This document shows, piece by piece, positions 8,863 to 16,996 of a stretch of DNA of 64,000 nucleotides (the stretch's first letter is position 1; every line of letters begins with the position of its first letter). This DNA is from Hymenobacter oligotrophus (GTDB taxonomy: Bacteria; Bacteroidota; Bacteroidia; Cytophagales; Hymenobacteraceae), in contig NZ_CP032317.1 of assembly GCF_003574965.1 (NCBI RefSeq), positions 1,674,001 to 1,738,000 of the forward strand, given 5' to 3'. A program made the translations under genes and the position numbers. The notes beneath the pieces were generated by a model. That model worked only from the letters and a program-made list of their open reading frames with translations, had not been told where the DNA came from and ran no database searches.

Positions 8863-8870
8863 TACATTTG
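8863..8870 (+). promoter_or_regulatory. -7 element directly upstream of small gene
   Basis: TACATTTG is a perfect TAnnTTTG element, seven bases before the ATG at 8878. Transcription would begin at or next to the start codon, giving a leaderless or nearly leaderless mRNA. A clear -33 TTG at the usual distance is not visible. Confidence 0.45.
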
Positions 8871-8877
8871 CAGCAGC

Positions 8878-9009
8878 ATGTTCAGCACCGCTTTCAATTT
8901 CGCTTCGCAAACCGCTTCGGCCGGCCTGGTTACCCTGGTTGCGGCTGGCGTGTGTGCTATGGGCAAAAAGGGTAAGTGCGCTAAACGGGTGAAACGTACC
9001 CGGAGCTGA
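8878..9009 (+). CDS. Small 43-residue protein with hydrophobic core and basic tail
   Basis: The ATG at 8878 opens a 43-residue frame. It has an amphipathic start (MFSTAFNFAS), a hydrophobic stretch (AGLVTLVAAGVCAMG) and a strongly basic tail (KKGKCAKRVKRTRS), with two Cys. It is flanked by its own -7 element and by a textbook terminator, which argues that the short frame is a real transcription unit. The layout of one membrane-entering segment followed by positive charges suggests a small inner-membrane or membrane-active peptide. I do not recognise the family. A longer frame from TTG 8743 exists but begins upstream of the promoter element. Confidence 0.55.
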   Translation: MFSTAFNFASQTASAGLVTLVAAGVCAMGKKGKCAKRVKRTRS

Positions 9010-9050
9010 CCGTCGCCCTGCCACTTGTTTGATCTTACTTCAAAGTAGTT

Positions 9051-9079
9051 AGCGCCGGTCCTCCAACCGGCGCTTTTTT
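9051..9079 (+). terminator. Rho-independent terminator of the small gene
   Basis: AGCGCCGGT (9051-9059), a six-base loop and ACCGGCGCT (9066-9074) form a perfect 9-bp stem, followed directly by six T. It lies 41 bases after the small-gene stop and 67 bases before the aspartokinase start. Confidence 0.85.
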
Positions 9080-9095
9080 CTTGCGTTTCACCTAG

Positions 9096-9116
9096 CAACC
9101 ACCCTGCAAGTGGTTG
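9096..9116. other. Small hairpin in the aspartokinase leader
   Basis: CAACCAC and GTGGTTG pair across a seven-base loop, 30 bases before the aspartokinase ATG. It might affect translation or be chance. No lysine riboswitch features were seen. Confidence 0.25.
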
Positions 9117-9146
9117 AGTCCTTGTCACTCCACTTTCTCTACTCTC

Positions 9147-10502
9147 ATGAAAGTTCTCAAGTTCGGCGGCACGTCCGTCGGGTCGGCCGAGCGGATGCGT
9201 GCCGTGGCCGAGCTTATCAAGGCCCAGGAGCCCCGCATCGTGGTGCTCTCGGCCATGTCGGGCACTACCAATGCGCTGGTAGCCATTGCCAAGCTGTTGT
9301 TCGAGGGTGAAATCACGGCGGCTACCTCGCAAACCGAGATTTTGCGCCAGCACTACCACATGGTAGCCAAGGAGCTGCTGCCCGATGCGGCCGTGGCCCA
9401 GGAGGCGACCAAGCTGCTCGACGAGTCGTTCAAAACCATTTTCAACCTAACCCGCACGCCACTGTCGGCCTCGGGCGAAAAGGTGATTCTGGCACAGGGC
9501 GAGCTGCTGAGCACGCAGCTGTTTCATTTGTACCTGACGCGCGTGTTGGGTGAGCAAGCGGCCTTGCTGCCAGCGCTGGAGTTCATGCGCCTCGATCACG
9601 ACGACGAACCCGATGCGGCCTACATCCGCGAGCATCTGGCCACGCAGTTGGCGGCACACCCAGGGCACCACCTGTTCATCACGCAAGGCTACATCTGCCG
9701 CAGTGCCGAGGGCTTTATCGACAACCTTAAGCGCGGCGGCTCCGACTACTCGGCGTCGCTGATTGGTGCGGCCGCCAGCGCCGAGGAAATCCAAATCTGG
9801 ACCGACATCGACGGCCTGCACAACAACGACCCACGCGTGGTAGAGGGCACCTACCCCATCCGCGAATTGTCGTTCGATGAAGCGGCCGAGCTAGCTTACT
9901 TTGGGGCTAAAATCTTGCACCCCAGCTCGGTACTGCCAGCGCGCGAGCACGGCATTCCGGTGCGCCTGCTGAACACCATGCAGCCCGAAGCGCCGGGTAC
10001 GCTCATTTCGTCGAAAACCGGTTCGGAGGCAATTAAGGCGGTAGCCGCCAAAGACGGCCTCACGGCCATTCGTATCAAAAGCAGCCGCATGCTGTTGGCT
10101 TTCGGTTTCTTGCGCAGCATTTTCGATGTGTTCGAGCGTTACCGCACGCCCATCGACATGGTAACCACCTCGGAGGTAGCCGTGTCGCTCACAATCGACG
10201 ACTCGAGCAACCTGCCTGCCATTCTGGAAGAGCTTCGCCGCTTCGGCACCGTCGAAATCGACACCGACCTCACCATCATTTGCTTGGTAGGCAACCTGGT
10301 GCAGGAGCAGCACGGCGCCGCCGGCCAGGTGTTCGATACCTTGCGCGATGTGCCGTTGCGCATGATTAGCTACGGCGGCTCGCCCAACAACATCAGCATC
10401 CTCATCAACACCACCGACAAGGCCCGCGCCCTGCATGCCCTCAACGATGGCCTGTTTCGGCGCGAGCAAGCCTTGACTAACGCTCCTACTCAAGGGAACT
10501 AA
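9147..10502 (+). CDS. lysC: Aspartate kinase
   Basis: A 451-residue aspartokinase, which phosphorylates L-aspartate in the first step to lysine, threonine and methionine. The N-terminal KFGGTSVG motif begins at residue 4 of the chosen start (ATG 9147). An earlier frame opening at 9114 would push the motif inside and was rejected. TDIDGLHNNDPR and ELAYFGAKILHP are conserved aspartokinase segments. The last 150 residues carry tandem ACT-type regulatory domains, so feedback control by an end-product amino acid is expected. It is followed by diaminopimelate decarboxylase after a 129-base gap, which points to lysine or peptidoglycan precursor synthesis. It has no fused homoserine dehydrogenase. 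Confidence 0.93.
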   Translation: MKVLKFGGTSVGSAERMRAVAELIKAQEPRIVVLSAMSGTTNALVAIAKLLFEGEITAATSQTEILRQHYHMVAKELLPDAAVAQEATKLLDESFKTIFNLTRTPLSASGEKVILAQGELLSTQLFHLYLTRVLGEQAALLPALEFMRLDHDDEPDAAYIREHLATQLAAHPGHHLFITQGYICRSAEGFIDNLKRGGSDYSASLIGAAASAEEIQIWTDIDGLHNNDPRVVEGTYPIRELSFDEAAELAYFGAKILHPSSVLPAREHGIPVRLLNTMQPEAPGTLISSKTGSEAIKAVAAKDGLTAIRIKSSRMLLAFGFLRSIFDVFERYRTPIDMVTTSEVAVSLTIDDSSNLPAILEELRRFGTVEIDTDLTIICLVGNLVQEQHGAAGQVFDTLRDVPLRMISYGGSPNNISILINTTDKARALHALNDGLFRREQALTNAPTQGN

Positions 10503-10631
10503 GCCCGGCTGCTTTTGGGTCTTAGCTTTCTGATTTACACTTCGCTTTCAACCACTTACCCTGCCGCGGCCTGCCTGGCCGCCCGGCCGCTTTCCTACCT
10601 AGGGGCGGCCAAGGGTAAGCCCACGTATACC

Positions 10632-11774
10632 ATGTCTCTTCAACTTCCGTCGGACTTAGCCACCCGGCCCACACCCTTTTATCTCTACGACCTAGGCCTG
10701 CTGCGCCAGACCTTGCAGGCCGCCCAGCGCGCCGCCGAGTCGCGCAACATTCAGGTGCATTACGCGCTCAAAGCCAACACCAACGACCCCGTGCTGCAGT
10801 TGATGCGGGAGCATGGTTTTGGGGCCGACTGCGTAAGCGGCAACGAAGTGCAGCGTGCCCTCGAGGCCGGCTTCGCGCCCGACCACGTGGTGTTTGCCGG
10901 CGTAGGCAAATCGGATGCGGAAATCAACCGCGCGCTGGCTGCCGATATCTGGTGCTTCAACGTGGAGTCGGGCCCCGAGCTGGAGGTGCTCAGCGAGCTA
11001 GCCGGCGCCCTAGGTAAAAAAGCCCGCGTGGCGCTGCGCCTCAATCCAAACGTTGATGCTCGCACGCACCACTACATCACCACGGGCCTGAAAGCCAATA
11101 AGTTCGGCATTGGCATGGCCGAGTTGCCGGGCGTGGTAGATATGCTGGCAACGCTGCCACACGTGGAGCTGGTGGGTTTGCACGTGCACATCGGTTCGCA
11201 GATTACCGACATATCGGTGTTTGAAACCTTGTGCCACCGCGTGAATGAGTTGCAGCAGTGGTTTGAGCACCGTGGCATTGTGCTGCCCCACCTCAACGTA
11301 GGCGGCGGCCTAGGCGTGAACTACGAGCAGCCCGACGAGCAGCTGATTCCTGACTTCGAGGCCTACTTTAGCACCATCGACCAGTACCTGCGCCGCCGCC
11401 CCGAGCAGCAAGTGCACGTGGAGCTTGGTCGCGCCCTGGTGGCCCAGTGTGGCACGCTGGTAAGCCGTGTGCTCTACGTTAAGGAAAGCCAGCAGACGCG
11501 TTTCGCAATCCTCGATGCAGGCATGACGGAGCTAATCCGCCCGGCTTTGTACCAGAGCTACCACCGCATCGAGAACCTGACCAGCCAAGGCGAAGAGCAG
11601 CTTTACGACGTGGTGGGCCCCATCTGCGAATCGTCGGACTCGTTTGGGCGGCGCATTGCCCTACCCGAAACCCGCCGCGGCGACGTGGTGGTGTTGCGCA
11701 CGGCCGGCGCCTACGGCGAGGTTATGGCCTCGAACTACAACCTTCGCGACAAAGCCCCGGCGGTGTACGTGTAG
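10632..11774 (+). CDS. lysA: Diaminopimelate decarboxylase
   Basis: A 380-residue PLP enzyme of the alanine-racemase-fold decarboxylases, which converts meso-diaminopimelate to lysine. The PLP lysine is Lys47 in YALKAN. Other signatures are HVHIGSQI, the phosphate-binding GGGLGVNY, ELGRALV and CESSDSFG, where Cys332 and the following Glu reach the partner active site in the dimer. The start was set at ATG 10632 (MSLQLPSD). The frame is open upstream from 10515, but that part lacks family similarity. It lies just after aspartokinase and ends at a strong two-way terminator. Confidence 0.93.
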   Translation: MSLQLPSDLATRPTPFYLYDLGLLRQTLQAAQRAAESRNIQVHYALKANTNDPVLQLMREHGFGADCVSGNEVQRALEAGFAPDHVVFAGVGKSDAEINRALAADIWCFNVESGPELEVLSELAGALGKKARVALRLNPNVDARTHHYITTGLKANKFGIGMAELPGVVDMLATLPHVELVGLHVHIGSQITDISVFETLCHRVNELQQWFEHRGIVLPHLNVGGGLGVNYEQPDEQLIPDFEAYFSTIDQYLRRRPEQQVHVELGRALVAQCGTLVSRVLYVKESQQTRFAILDAGMTELIRPALYQSYHRIENLTSQGEEQLYDVVGPICESSDSFGRRIALPETRRGDVVVLRTAGAYGEVMASNYNLRDKAPAVYV

Positions 11775-11790
11775 TACTCGCCCTGCCAAA

Positions 11791-11835
11791 ACCACCGCGG
11801 CCCGGTATCCAGCTAGGATACCGGGCCGCGGTGGT
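11791..11835. terminator. Two-way terminator between lysA and the acetyltransferase gene
   Basis: A 20-bp perfect stem (11791-11810 with 11816-11835, beginning ACCACCGCGGCC) closes a five-base loop. It is preceded by AAAA and followed by TTAAAG. Its last base is shared with the stop codon of the - strand acetyltransferase, so the two convergent genes share it. Confidence 0.8.
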
Positions 11836-12362
11836 TAAAGGCCGAACTCAGGTGCGTAGCGCACCACGCCCTGCACACCTGCCAGCGCACCGGGCACCAG
11901 CTCTAAGGCCATAAATGCGGCGGCCGGCACCGCAAACGGAGCGCTGATGCCCCACTCCTGCGCAGGCCTGAAACCGAACCTAGGGTAGTAATGCTCGTGG
12001 CCAAGAACGATTACTGAGCGGCACCCCAACGCGCGGGCTTGCTCCAAACCACGTTGCACCAACTGGGTACCTAGGCCTTGGCCTTGCCACTCGGGCAGCA
12101 CAGCCATGGGCGCAAGTGCTAGGCTGGTAATTGGCTCCCGGCCAGGCTGCTCGATCTTGATAATGGTAAACAAGATATGGCCGACCACTTGCCCGGCCGC
12201 TTCGGCCACCAACGACAAACCTGGCACAAATGCAGGGCTCTGACGCAGCGCATCAACCAAAAGAGCCTCGTCGGGGCGGTTGAACGCACGCTTGTTTACC
12301 TCGAAAACGGCTTCTTTATCGGCCGGCATTTCGGGGCGCATCTGCGGGTTTGGCTCGGCCAT
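11835..12362 (-). CDS. GNAT-family N-acetyltransferase (YhbS-like)
   Basis: A 175-residue acetyltransferase. The start is taken at ATG 12362 (MAEPNPQM); the frame opens at TTG 12368. The acetyl-CoA loop is visible as PEWQGQGLGTQLVQRGL, preceded by the beta-strand SLALAPMAVL, and HEHYYPRFGFRPA matches the YhbS-type end of the fold. Such enzymes transfer acetyl groups from acetyl-CoA to amines, but the substrate cannot be predicted. Its start lies 13 bases after the stop of the GT39 gene, so the two are likely co-transcribed. Confidence 0.85.
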   Translation of the reverse strand: MAEPNPQMRPEMPADKEAVFEVNKRAFNRPDEALLVDALRQSPAFVPGLSLVAEAAGQVVGHILFTIIKIEQPGREPITSLALAPMAVLPEWQGQGLGTQLVQRGLEQARALGCRSVIVLGHEHYYPRFGFRPAQEWGISAPFAVPAAAFMALELVPGALAGVQGVVRYAPEFGL

Positions 12363-12375
12363 CAGCAAGTTGTGC

Positions 12376-14037
12376 TTAGTAGTAAATAGTCCAGGGGCCT
12401 ACTTGCTCGTGCTTGCCGAGGCCTTTTACCAAGTACTGCCGCTCGGCGGGCAATTCCTTTTTGGTCAGCACCACGGGGCGTTGGCGAAGCCAGGTACCTA
12501 GGGCCACGGTATCGGCGGGGTCTTGCAGGTTGATGAGGTGGCGGCGCCATTGCTCGTCGCGCTCGAATTGGGTTTCGCGCTGCAGGCTGTGGTTGCCATC
12601 GTAGAGCGAAACGGGCAGCTTGTGCTGCTCGAACGCCAACGAAGGCAGCAACTCGTTGTACACCAGCACTGGGCGTTGCGCCAGTTCCAGTTGCTTAAGG
12701 CGCTCGGCCACTGGGCGGCTGCCGTTGGCCTGTCCTTCTACCTGACCTAGGAATGCCTTGGCCGACACCAGCAGGCCCATCGTGAATACCACCGTGAGCA
12801 CCAGCAGCTTGGGGGCAATGCGCACTTCATCCCAAAACAAGTGCGTAAGCAGCAGCACCACCACACCTCCTGCGGGCCACATGGCCGTAACCGGGCTGAT
12901 GGTGAGGCCAAAGCCCGGACCGAAGATGGGCAGCAAGCACATGGCCCCGAGCAACAACCCGAACAACGACATAAAGCCCACATACCAGCGAAACAGCACC
13001 GCATCGGTGCGGCGGCCGAGCAGCTCCACCGTCAGCAGCGCCACCCCCGGAAATATGGGCAGCACGTAGAGCAGCAGCTTCGATTTGGAAAGCGAGAAGA
13101 ACACCAGCGGCACCAGCACCCACCACAGCAGCACTTGCCGCCACCGGGCACCTAGGCCGCGCCAGCCGGTGCGCACCACTTCGGCAATGAGCGCCGCCGA
13201 CCACGGCAAGCTGCCCAGGGGCGCCAGCACCACGTAAAACCACCACGGCTTAGCCCGGTTAAACGTGGCGGCGTTGGCAAAGCGCTGTACCGTGTGCTCG
13301 AACAGAAAATAGCGTAGGAACTTGGGGTCGTCGAGCAGTAGCAACAAGTACCAGCTGAGGCCCGCCATCACAAACAGCCCGAACGCCAGCAGGTGGTGCG
13401 CACTCCAGGGGCGGCGCGGCGCCTCGCGGTTGGTGTGTAGGCTGATTACGGCCATCAGCGGGAGCACCACTGCTACCGGGCCTTTCGTGAGGAAACCTAG
13501 CCCCAACGCTACCCAGCCTAGGTAAAGCCAACCCGCTGCCGGCTTGTCAGCGGGCGTGTAATGGTAGCGCACGAACGCATAAGCCGACAGCAGCTCCAGC
13601 GTAGCCAGGTAGGCATCGGTAGTTACGTTGAGCGCCGAAATAAGCACCACCGGCAGCGTGCCGTACACCACCGCCGTGGCAATGGCGCGGCGCTTATCGC
13701 CGCTGAACAGCAGTAGGCCCAAGCCGTACATCAGCGCCACTTGCCCTAGCACCGCCAGCACCGGCAGCACGCGCACCGCCCCGGCCGAAGAGCCGAACAG
13801 CCCTAAGCCAGCGGCCGTGAGCCAGTACGTAACGGGCGGCTTATGAAAATGCTGAATACCCAGCAGGCGCGGGTGCAGCCAATCCTGCCCCACCAACATT
13901 TCGCGGCCAATTTCGGCGTAGCGCGCCTCGCTGCTCTCGAGCACCCCCCAAGCGTTGAGGTTGACGAAGAACGCCGCACCTAGGGCTAGCAGCAGCAACC
14001 ACAACCACCAACGCGACGACATGGGTAAAGACGGCAT
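12376..14037 (-). CDS. GT39/ArnT-like membrane glycosyltransferase
   Basis: A polytopic protein of about 553 residues. The luminal acidic motif ESSEARYAEIGREM near the N-terminus and the following HFHKPPVTYWL are typical of ArnT/PMT-family (GT-C) enzymes, which move a sugar from a polyprenyl-phosphate carrier to lipid or protein on the periplasmic side. About ten hydrophobic segments follow up to residue 420, and then a soluble C-terminal domain. The start was taken at ATG 14037 (MPSLPMSS); the frame extends upstream to 14064. Lipid A or protein may be the acceptor, but the sequence does not say which. Confidence 0.85.
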   Translation of the reverse strand: MPSLPMSSRWWLWLLLLALGAAFFVNLNAWGVLESSEARYAEIGREMLVGQDWLHPRLLGIQHFHKPPVTYWLTAAGLGLFGSSAGAVRVLPVLAVLGQVALMYGLGLLLFSGDKRRAIATAVVYGTLPVVLISALNVTTDAYLATLELLSAYAFVRYHYTPADKPAAGWLYLGWVALGLGFLTKGPVAVVLPLMAVISLHTNREAPRRPWSAHHLLAFGLFVMAGLSWYLLLLLDDPKFLRYFLFEHTVQRFANAATFNRAKPWWFYVVLAPLGSLPWSAALIAEVVRTGWRGLGARWRQVLLWWVLVPLVFFSLSKSKLLLYVLPIFPGVALLTVELLGRRTDAVLFRWYVGFMSLFGLLLGAMCLLPIFGPGFGLTISPVTAMWPAGGVVVLLLTHLFWDEVRIAPKLLVLTVVFTMGLLVSAKAFLGQVEGQANGSRPVAERLKQLELAQRPVLVYNELLPSLAFEQHKLPVSLYDGNHSLQRETQFERDEQWRRHLINLQDPADTVALGTWLRQRPVVLTKKELPAERQYLVKGLGKHEQVGPWTIYY

Positions 14038-14099
14038 AAGCAAGCAAACAAGAAGCGCGGGCAAAAGTAGCGCTTGCCAACTACCCAGGCGGTATTTCG

Positions 14100-14309
14100 C
14101 TAAGCCCCGGGCTCCTGATTACCACCCGGCTCAGCGTTCGAGGCCGGTTGAGCAGCCTTGCGCGGCCTGAAGCTGATTACCATAAACATCACGCCCAGGA
14201 TGGCAAACACCCGCATGCTCTGTTGCGACAGGCCTAACACCAGCCATGCTAAGCCCGCGAAAAACATCGGGCGCAACTTCAATCGGGTTGTAGGCAGCTT
14301 GCTGTTCAT
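14100..14309 (-). CDS. Small membrane protein, 69 residues
   Basis: ATG 14309 opens a frame encoding MNSKLPTTRLKLRPM, then two hydrophobic stretches (FFAGLAWLVLGLS and VFAILGVMFMVIS), a short basic patch and a Pro/Ala/Gly-rich tail. It ends at TAA 62 bases before the start of the GT39 gene and is on the same strand, so it may lead that operon. I do not recognise the family. A longer frame up to 14546 overlaps the SDR gene on the other strand and was not used. Confidence 0.5.
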   Translation of the reverse strand: MNSKLPTTRLKLRPMFFAGLAWLVLGLSQQSMRVFAILGVMFMVISFRPRKAAQPASNAEPGGNQEPGA

Positions 14310-14414
14310 CGGGGCAATATAGGCCCCTTTGCTACCTGTATTGCCTTCCGAACCCAAACCTTTGCCGCGCACTTGAGTTAGCCTAAGTACTCTGGCTTGC
14401 AACTCATTTGGCTT

Positions 14415-15905
14415 ATGCGCATTCTGCTCACCGGCGCCAACGGCTACATTGGCCAACGCCTGCTGCCGCTGCTGGTAGAAGCCGGCCACGACGTAACCTG
14501 CCTCGTGCGCGACCCCAGGCGCTTTGCCCTGCCGCCCCCGTTGCACGAGCGCGTGCAGGTGGTGCAGGCCGATTTGCGCCAGCCCGATACGCTGCGTCAG
14601 CTACCTCACGACTTCGACGCCGCCTACTACCTGGTGCATTCCATGAGCACCAACGGCCGCGACTTCTTTCGGACCGAGCAGCAGTCGGCCAGCAACTTTG
14701 TGCAGTACCTCAACGGCACCCGCATCCGGCAGGTGATTTACCTCTCGGGCATCGTCAACGACCCGAAGCTCTCCACCCACCTTCGCTCGCGCCTAGGTGT
14801 GGAGCGCGAGCTGAAGAAAGCCGCCCACGCCCAAACCACCGTGTTGCGCGCCAGCATCATCATCGGCTCGGGCTCGGCCTCGTTCGAAATCATCCGTGAT
14901 TTGGTGGAGAAGCTCCCGGTGATGGTGGGCCCTAGGTGGCTAAACTCGCGCTGCCAACCCATTGGCGTGCGCGACGTGATGCACTACCTCACCGCCGTGC
15001 TCGACAACCCCGCTTGCTTGGGCAAAACCTTCGATATCGGTGGGCCCGATGTGCTCACGTACAAGCAGATGCTGCAGGGCTTTGCGCGGCTGCGCGGCTT
15101 TCGTCGGCCCATACTCACGGTGCCGGTGCTCACGCCCCGGTTGTCGTCGTGGTGGTTGTTTCTGGTAACGCGCACCTCGTTTTCGCTGGCGCAAAGCTTG
15201 GTCGATTCGCTGAAGAATGACACCGTGGCCGATTTGCGTCGCAGCATCCGTAAAGCCGTGCCGCACCAGTGCATGAGCTACACCGAAGCGCTGGAGCTGG
15301 CATTCCAGCGCATCGAGCAAAACGAGGTAATCAGCAGCTGGAAGGACGCGGCCAGCAGCGGCGTGGCCGACAAAAACTACATGGACTACGTGCAGATACC
15401 GCAGCACGGCATGTTCTTCGACCGCCAAGTAATGCACTTTGCCCGCCCGCCCGAAGAGGTGCTCGATAACATTTGGCGCATTGGCGGCAAACGCGGGTGG
15501 TACAAAGTGGATTGGCTGTGGCGCGTGCGTGGCTTGCTCGATAAACTAGTGGGCGGTGTAGGCTTGCGGCGCGGACGCCGTTCTGCCTCGTCGCTGCGCC
15601 CCGGCGACCCGCTCGATTTCTGGCGTGTGCTGGTAGCCGACCGTGCCAGCCGCCGTCTGCTGCTCTATGCCGAAATGAAGCTGCCCGGCGAAGCGTGGCT
15701 GCAGTTTCGCATTCTCGATAACGCCGATGGCACCCACGTGCTCGAGCAATTGGCCGCTTTCCGGCCGCGCGGCTTGGCGGGGCGCTTGTACTGGTATTCG
15801 CTAGTGCCCTTCCATTTCGTCATTTTCAAGGGCATGATCGAAAATATTGTGCAGTACGGCAGCACGCCTAGGTCACCATCGTCTGCGGTGCCGTCGGCTA
15901 CCTAG
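14415..15905 (+). CDS. NAD(P)-dependent SDR with C-terminal DUF2867
   Basis: A 496-residue protein beginning MRILLTGANGYIGQRL, an extended SDR nucleotide-binding motif (GxxGxxG). Residues 1-300 resemble atypical SDR or NmrA-like proteins, with YYLVHSM and IYLSGIV. The remainder, from about WKDAASSG to FHFVIFKGM, matches DUF2867, a ligand-binding fold found fused to such reductases. The reaction is unknown. ATG 14415 is chosen because the GxxGxxG motif begins within a few residues. The stop codon lies inside a CCTAGG word. It is divergent from the small membrane gene at 14309. Confidence 0.85.
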   Translation: MRILLTGANGYIGQRLLPLLVEAGHDVTCLVRDPRRFALPPPLHERVQVVQADLRQPDTLRQLPHDFDAAYYLVHSMSTNGRDFFRTEQQSASNFVQYLNGTRIRQVIYLSGIVNDPKLSTHLRSRLGVERELKKAAHAQTTVLRASIIIGSGSASFEIIRDLVEKLPVMVGPRWLNSRCQPIGVRDVMHYLTAVLDNPACLGKTFDIGGPDVLTYKQMLQGFARLRGFRRPILTVPVLTPRLSSWWLFLVTRTSFSLAQSLVDSLKNDTVADLRRSIRKAVPHQCMSYTEALELAFQRIEQNEVISSWKDAASSGVADKNYMDYVQIPQHGMFFDRQVMHFARPPEEVLDNIWRIGGKRGWYKVDWLWRVRGLLDKLVGGVGLRRGRRSASSLRPGDPLDFWRVLVADRASRRLLLYAEMKLPGEAWLQFRILDNADGTHVLEQLAAFRPRGLAGRLYWYSLVPFHFVIFKGMIENIVQYGSTPRSPSSAVPSAT

Positions 15906-15943
15906 GGCATACTACGTGCGGGAGCAGTCCGTTTCTTTGCCTT

Positions 15944-16684
15944 GTGAAACACGTGCTCCTCGCCGCAGCCCTAGGTTGCGTGGCCGCCGCTCAGCCGCTG
16001 CAGGCCCAAACCCCTACCCCACCGAGCCGCCAGGTAATCAACAGCTGGCTGGTAGGTACTGAGGCGCTGCTGGGCCGGCAGCCCAATTTGGCGATGGGCA
16101 ACCCCGGCTATTGGGCTGCCGGGCTGCACGTGGCGCACCGCAACCTGTGGCAAGAATCCGATGCCGACTACAGCACCACCTTCACGGTGGGTTTGCGCGG
16201 CGGCTTTGGTAGCCTTACCGGCGACTTCCGTTACCCCATACTCGGCAACACGCGCCTGTGGGGCCTCAACCCCTACGCCGCCGCCGATGGCCGCTACTTT
16301 GGCGGTTGGTTTGGGGTGTGGGTGGGCAAGCTGGGCTACTACCGAGAGCTGGAGGCCGTACGGTTTGTGCCGCAACTGCGCGTGCGCGGCGGCCGCCTCG
16401 ACAGCTGGCACGCACAGCTCGACTACGCCCACGATCTTACCGGCCTGGGCAACCCCTCGGCGCGCCTAGGTGCCGGGCGGGGCTTCGGCTCCGAGGGGCA
16501 ATTTCGGCTATTGGTAGGCGTGGCCTTTCCAACTTCATCCTACGATAGCGAAGCCGCCCAGGTATTTGGGCAGGCGTACGTAGCCTTGGGCGGTGCTTGG
16601 AGCATAAGCGCTTATTACCAACCGCCGTTTCGCACGGGTCAGTCGCCCACGCAGGGCACCCTGCAGCTGGCGTGCAGTTTCTAA
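15944..16684 (+). CDS. Secreted hypothetical protein, possible outer-membrane beta-barrel
   Basis: A 246-residue protein with a GTG start and a signal peptide ending near residue 22 (LQAQ). The mature part has many alternating hydrophobic and aromatic stretches such as FTVGLRGGFG, YFGGWFGVWVG and FRLLVGVAF, and ends LQLACSF. A beta-rich barrel with a terminal Phe is the usual form of small outer-membrane proteins, but I do not recognise the family. A weak -7 like TTTCTTTG lies a few bases upstream. It ends eight bases before the convergent DUF2905 gene. Confidence 0.65.
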   Translation: MKHVLLAAALGCVAAAQPLQAQTPTPPSRQVINSWLVGTEALLGRQPNLAMGNPGYWAAGLHVAHRNLWQESDADYSTTFTVGLRGGFGSLTGDFRYPILGNTRLWGLNPYAAADGRYFGGWFGVWVGKLGYYRELEAVRFVPQLRVRGGRLDSWHAQLDYAHDLTGLGNPSARLGAGRGFGSEGQFRLLVGVAFPTSSYDSEAAQVFGQAYVALGGAWSISAYYQPPFRTGQSPTQGTLQLACSF

Positions 16685-16692
16685 CCTAGGTA

Positions 16693-16917
16693 CTACAGCC
16701 TGCGCACCAACCACATAATCGCGCTCAGCACCAAACTCAGCAGCAGCATCGATACGATGGGCGCGTAGAATCGGAAGTTGGGCCGTTCGATGCGGATGTC
16801 GCCGGGCAAGCGGCCAAACCAACTGAATAAGCTGCCACCGCCCAGCCAAATCACGGCGCCGAGCACCACAATGCCGAGGCCAGCAATGACGAGTAGTTTA
16901 CCGAGTTGGGGAGGCAT
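16693..16917 (-). CDS. DUF2905 small membrane protein
   Basis: A 74-residue protein with two hydrophobic segments. Between them sits the conserved DUF2905 motif FGRLPGDIRIERPNFRFYAP. The start is ATG 16917, with an in-frame TTG just before it. The family is widespread and without an assigned function. It is probably an inner-membrane protein. The gene is convergent with the secreted hypothetical at 15944 and downstream of the transglutaminase-like gene, from which a terminator separates it. Confidence 0.85.
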   Translation of the reverse strand: MPPQLGKLLVIAGLGIVVLGAVIWLGGGSLFSWFGRLPGDIRIERPNFRFYAPIVSMLLLSLVLSAIMWLVRRL

Positions 16918-16926
16918 CAATGTGGG

Positions 16927-16969
16927 AAAAAGTACACCCGTTCGTTACGTAAGTCGCTCCGAACGGGTG
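16927..16969 (-). terminator. Rho-independent terminator after transglutaminase-like gene
   Basis: On the - strand CACCCGTTCG (16969-16960), a 15-base loop and CGAACGGGTG form a 10-bp stem, followed by TAC and five T. It begins 28 bases after the transglutaminase stop. Confidence 0.7.
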
Positions 16970-16996
16970 CAGTGCCTAGCTTGTAAGGAACGCAGC

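Larger units (their letters stand above)
8522..8877. other. Divergent intergenic region
   Basis: These 356 bases separate the - strand lipoprotein gene from the + strand small gene. They hold a promoter for each direction and a CCTAGG hairpin between them. A frame beginning at TTG 8743 runs into the small gene, but it was not accepted as coding. Confidence 0.65.

Noticed and set aside
8743-8877. In-frame extension of the small gene from TTG 8743
   Set aside because: It lies across and upstream of the -7 element that would start transcription and uses a TTG start; the shorter ATG form fits the promoter and terminator better.
9080-9146. A lysine riboswitch before aspartokinase
   Set aside because: The leader is under 70 bases after the previous terminator, far too short for the class.
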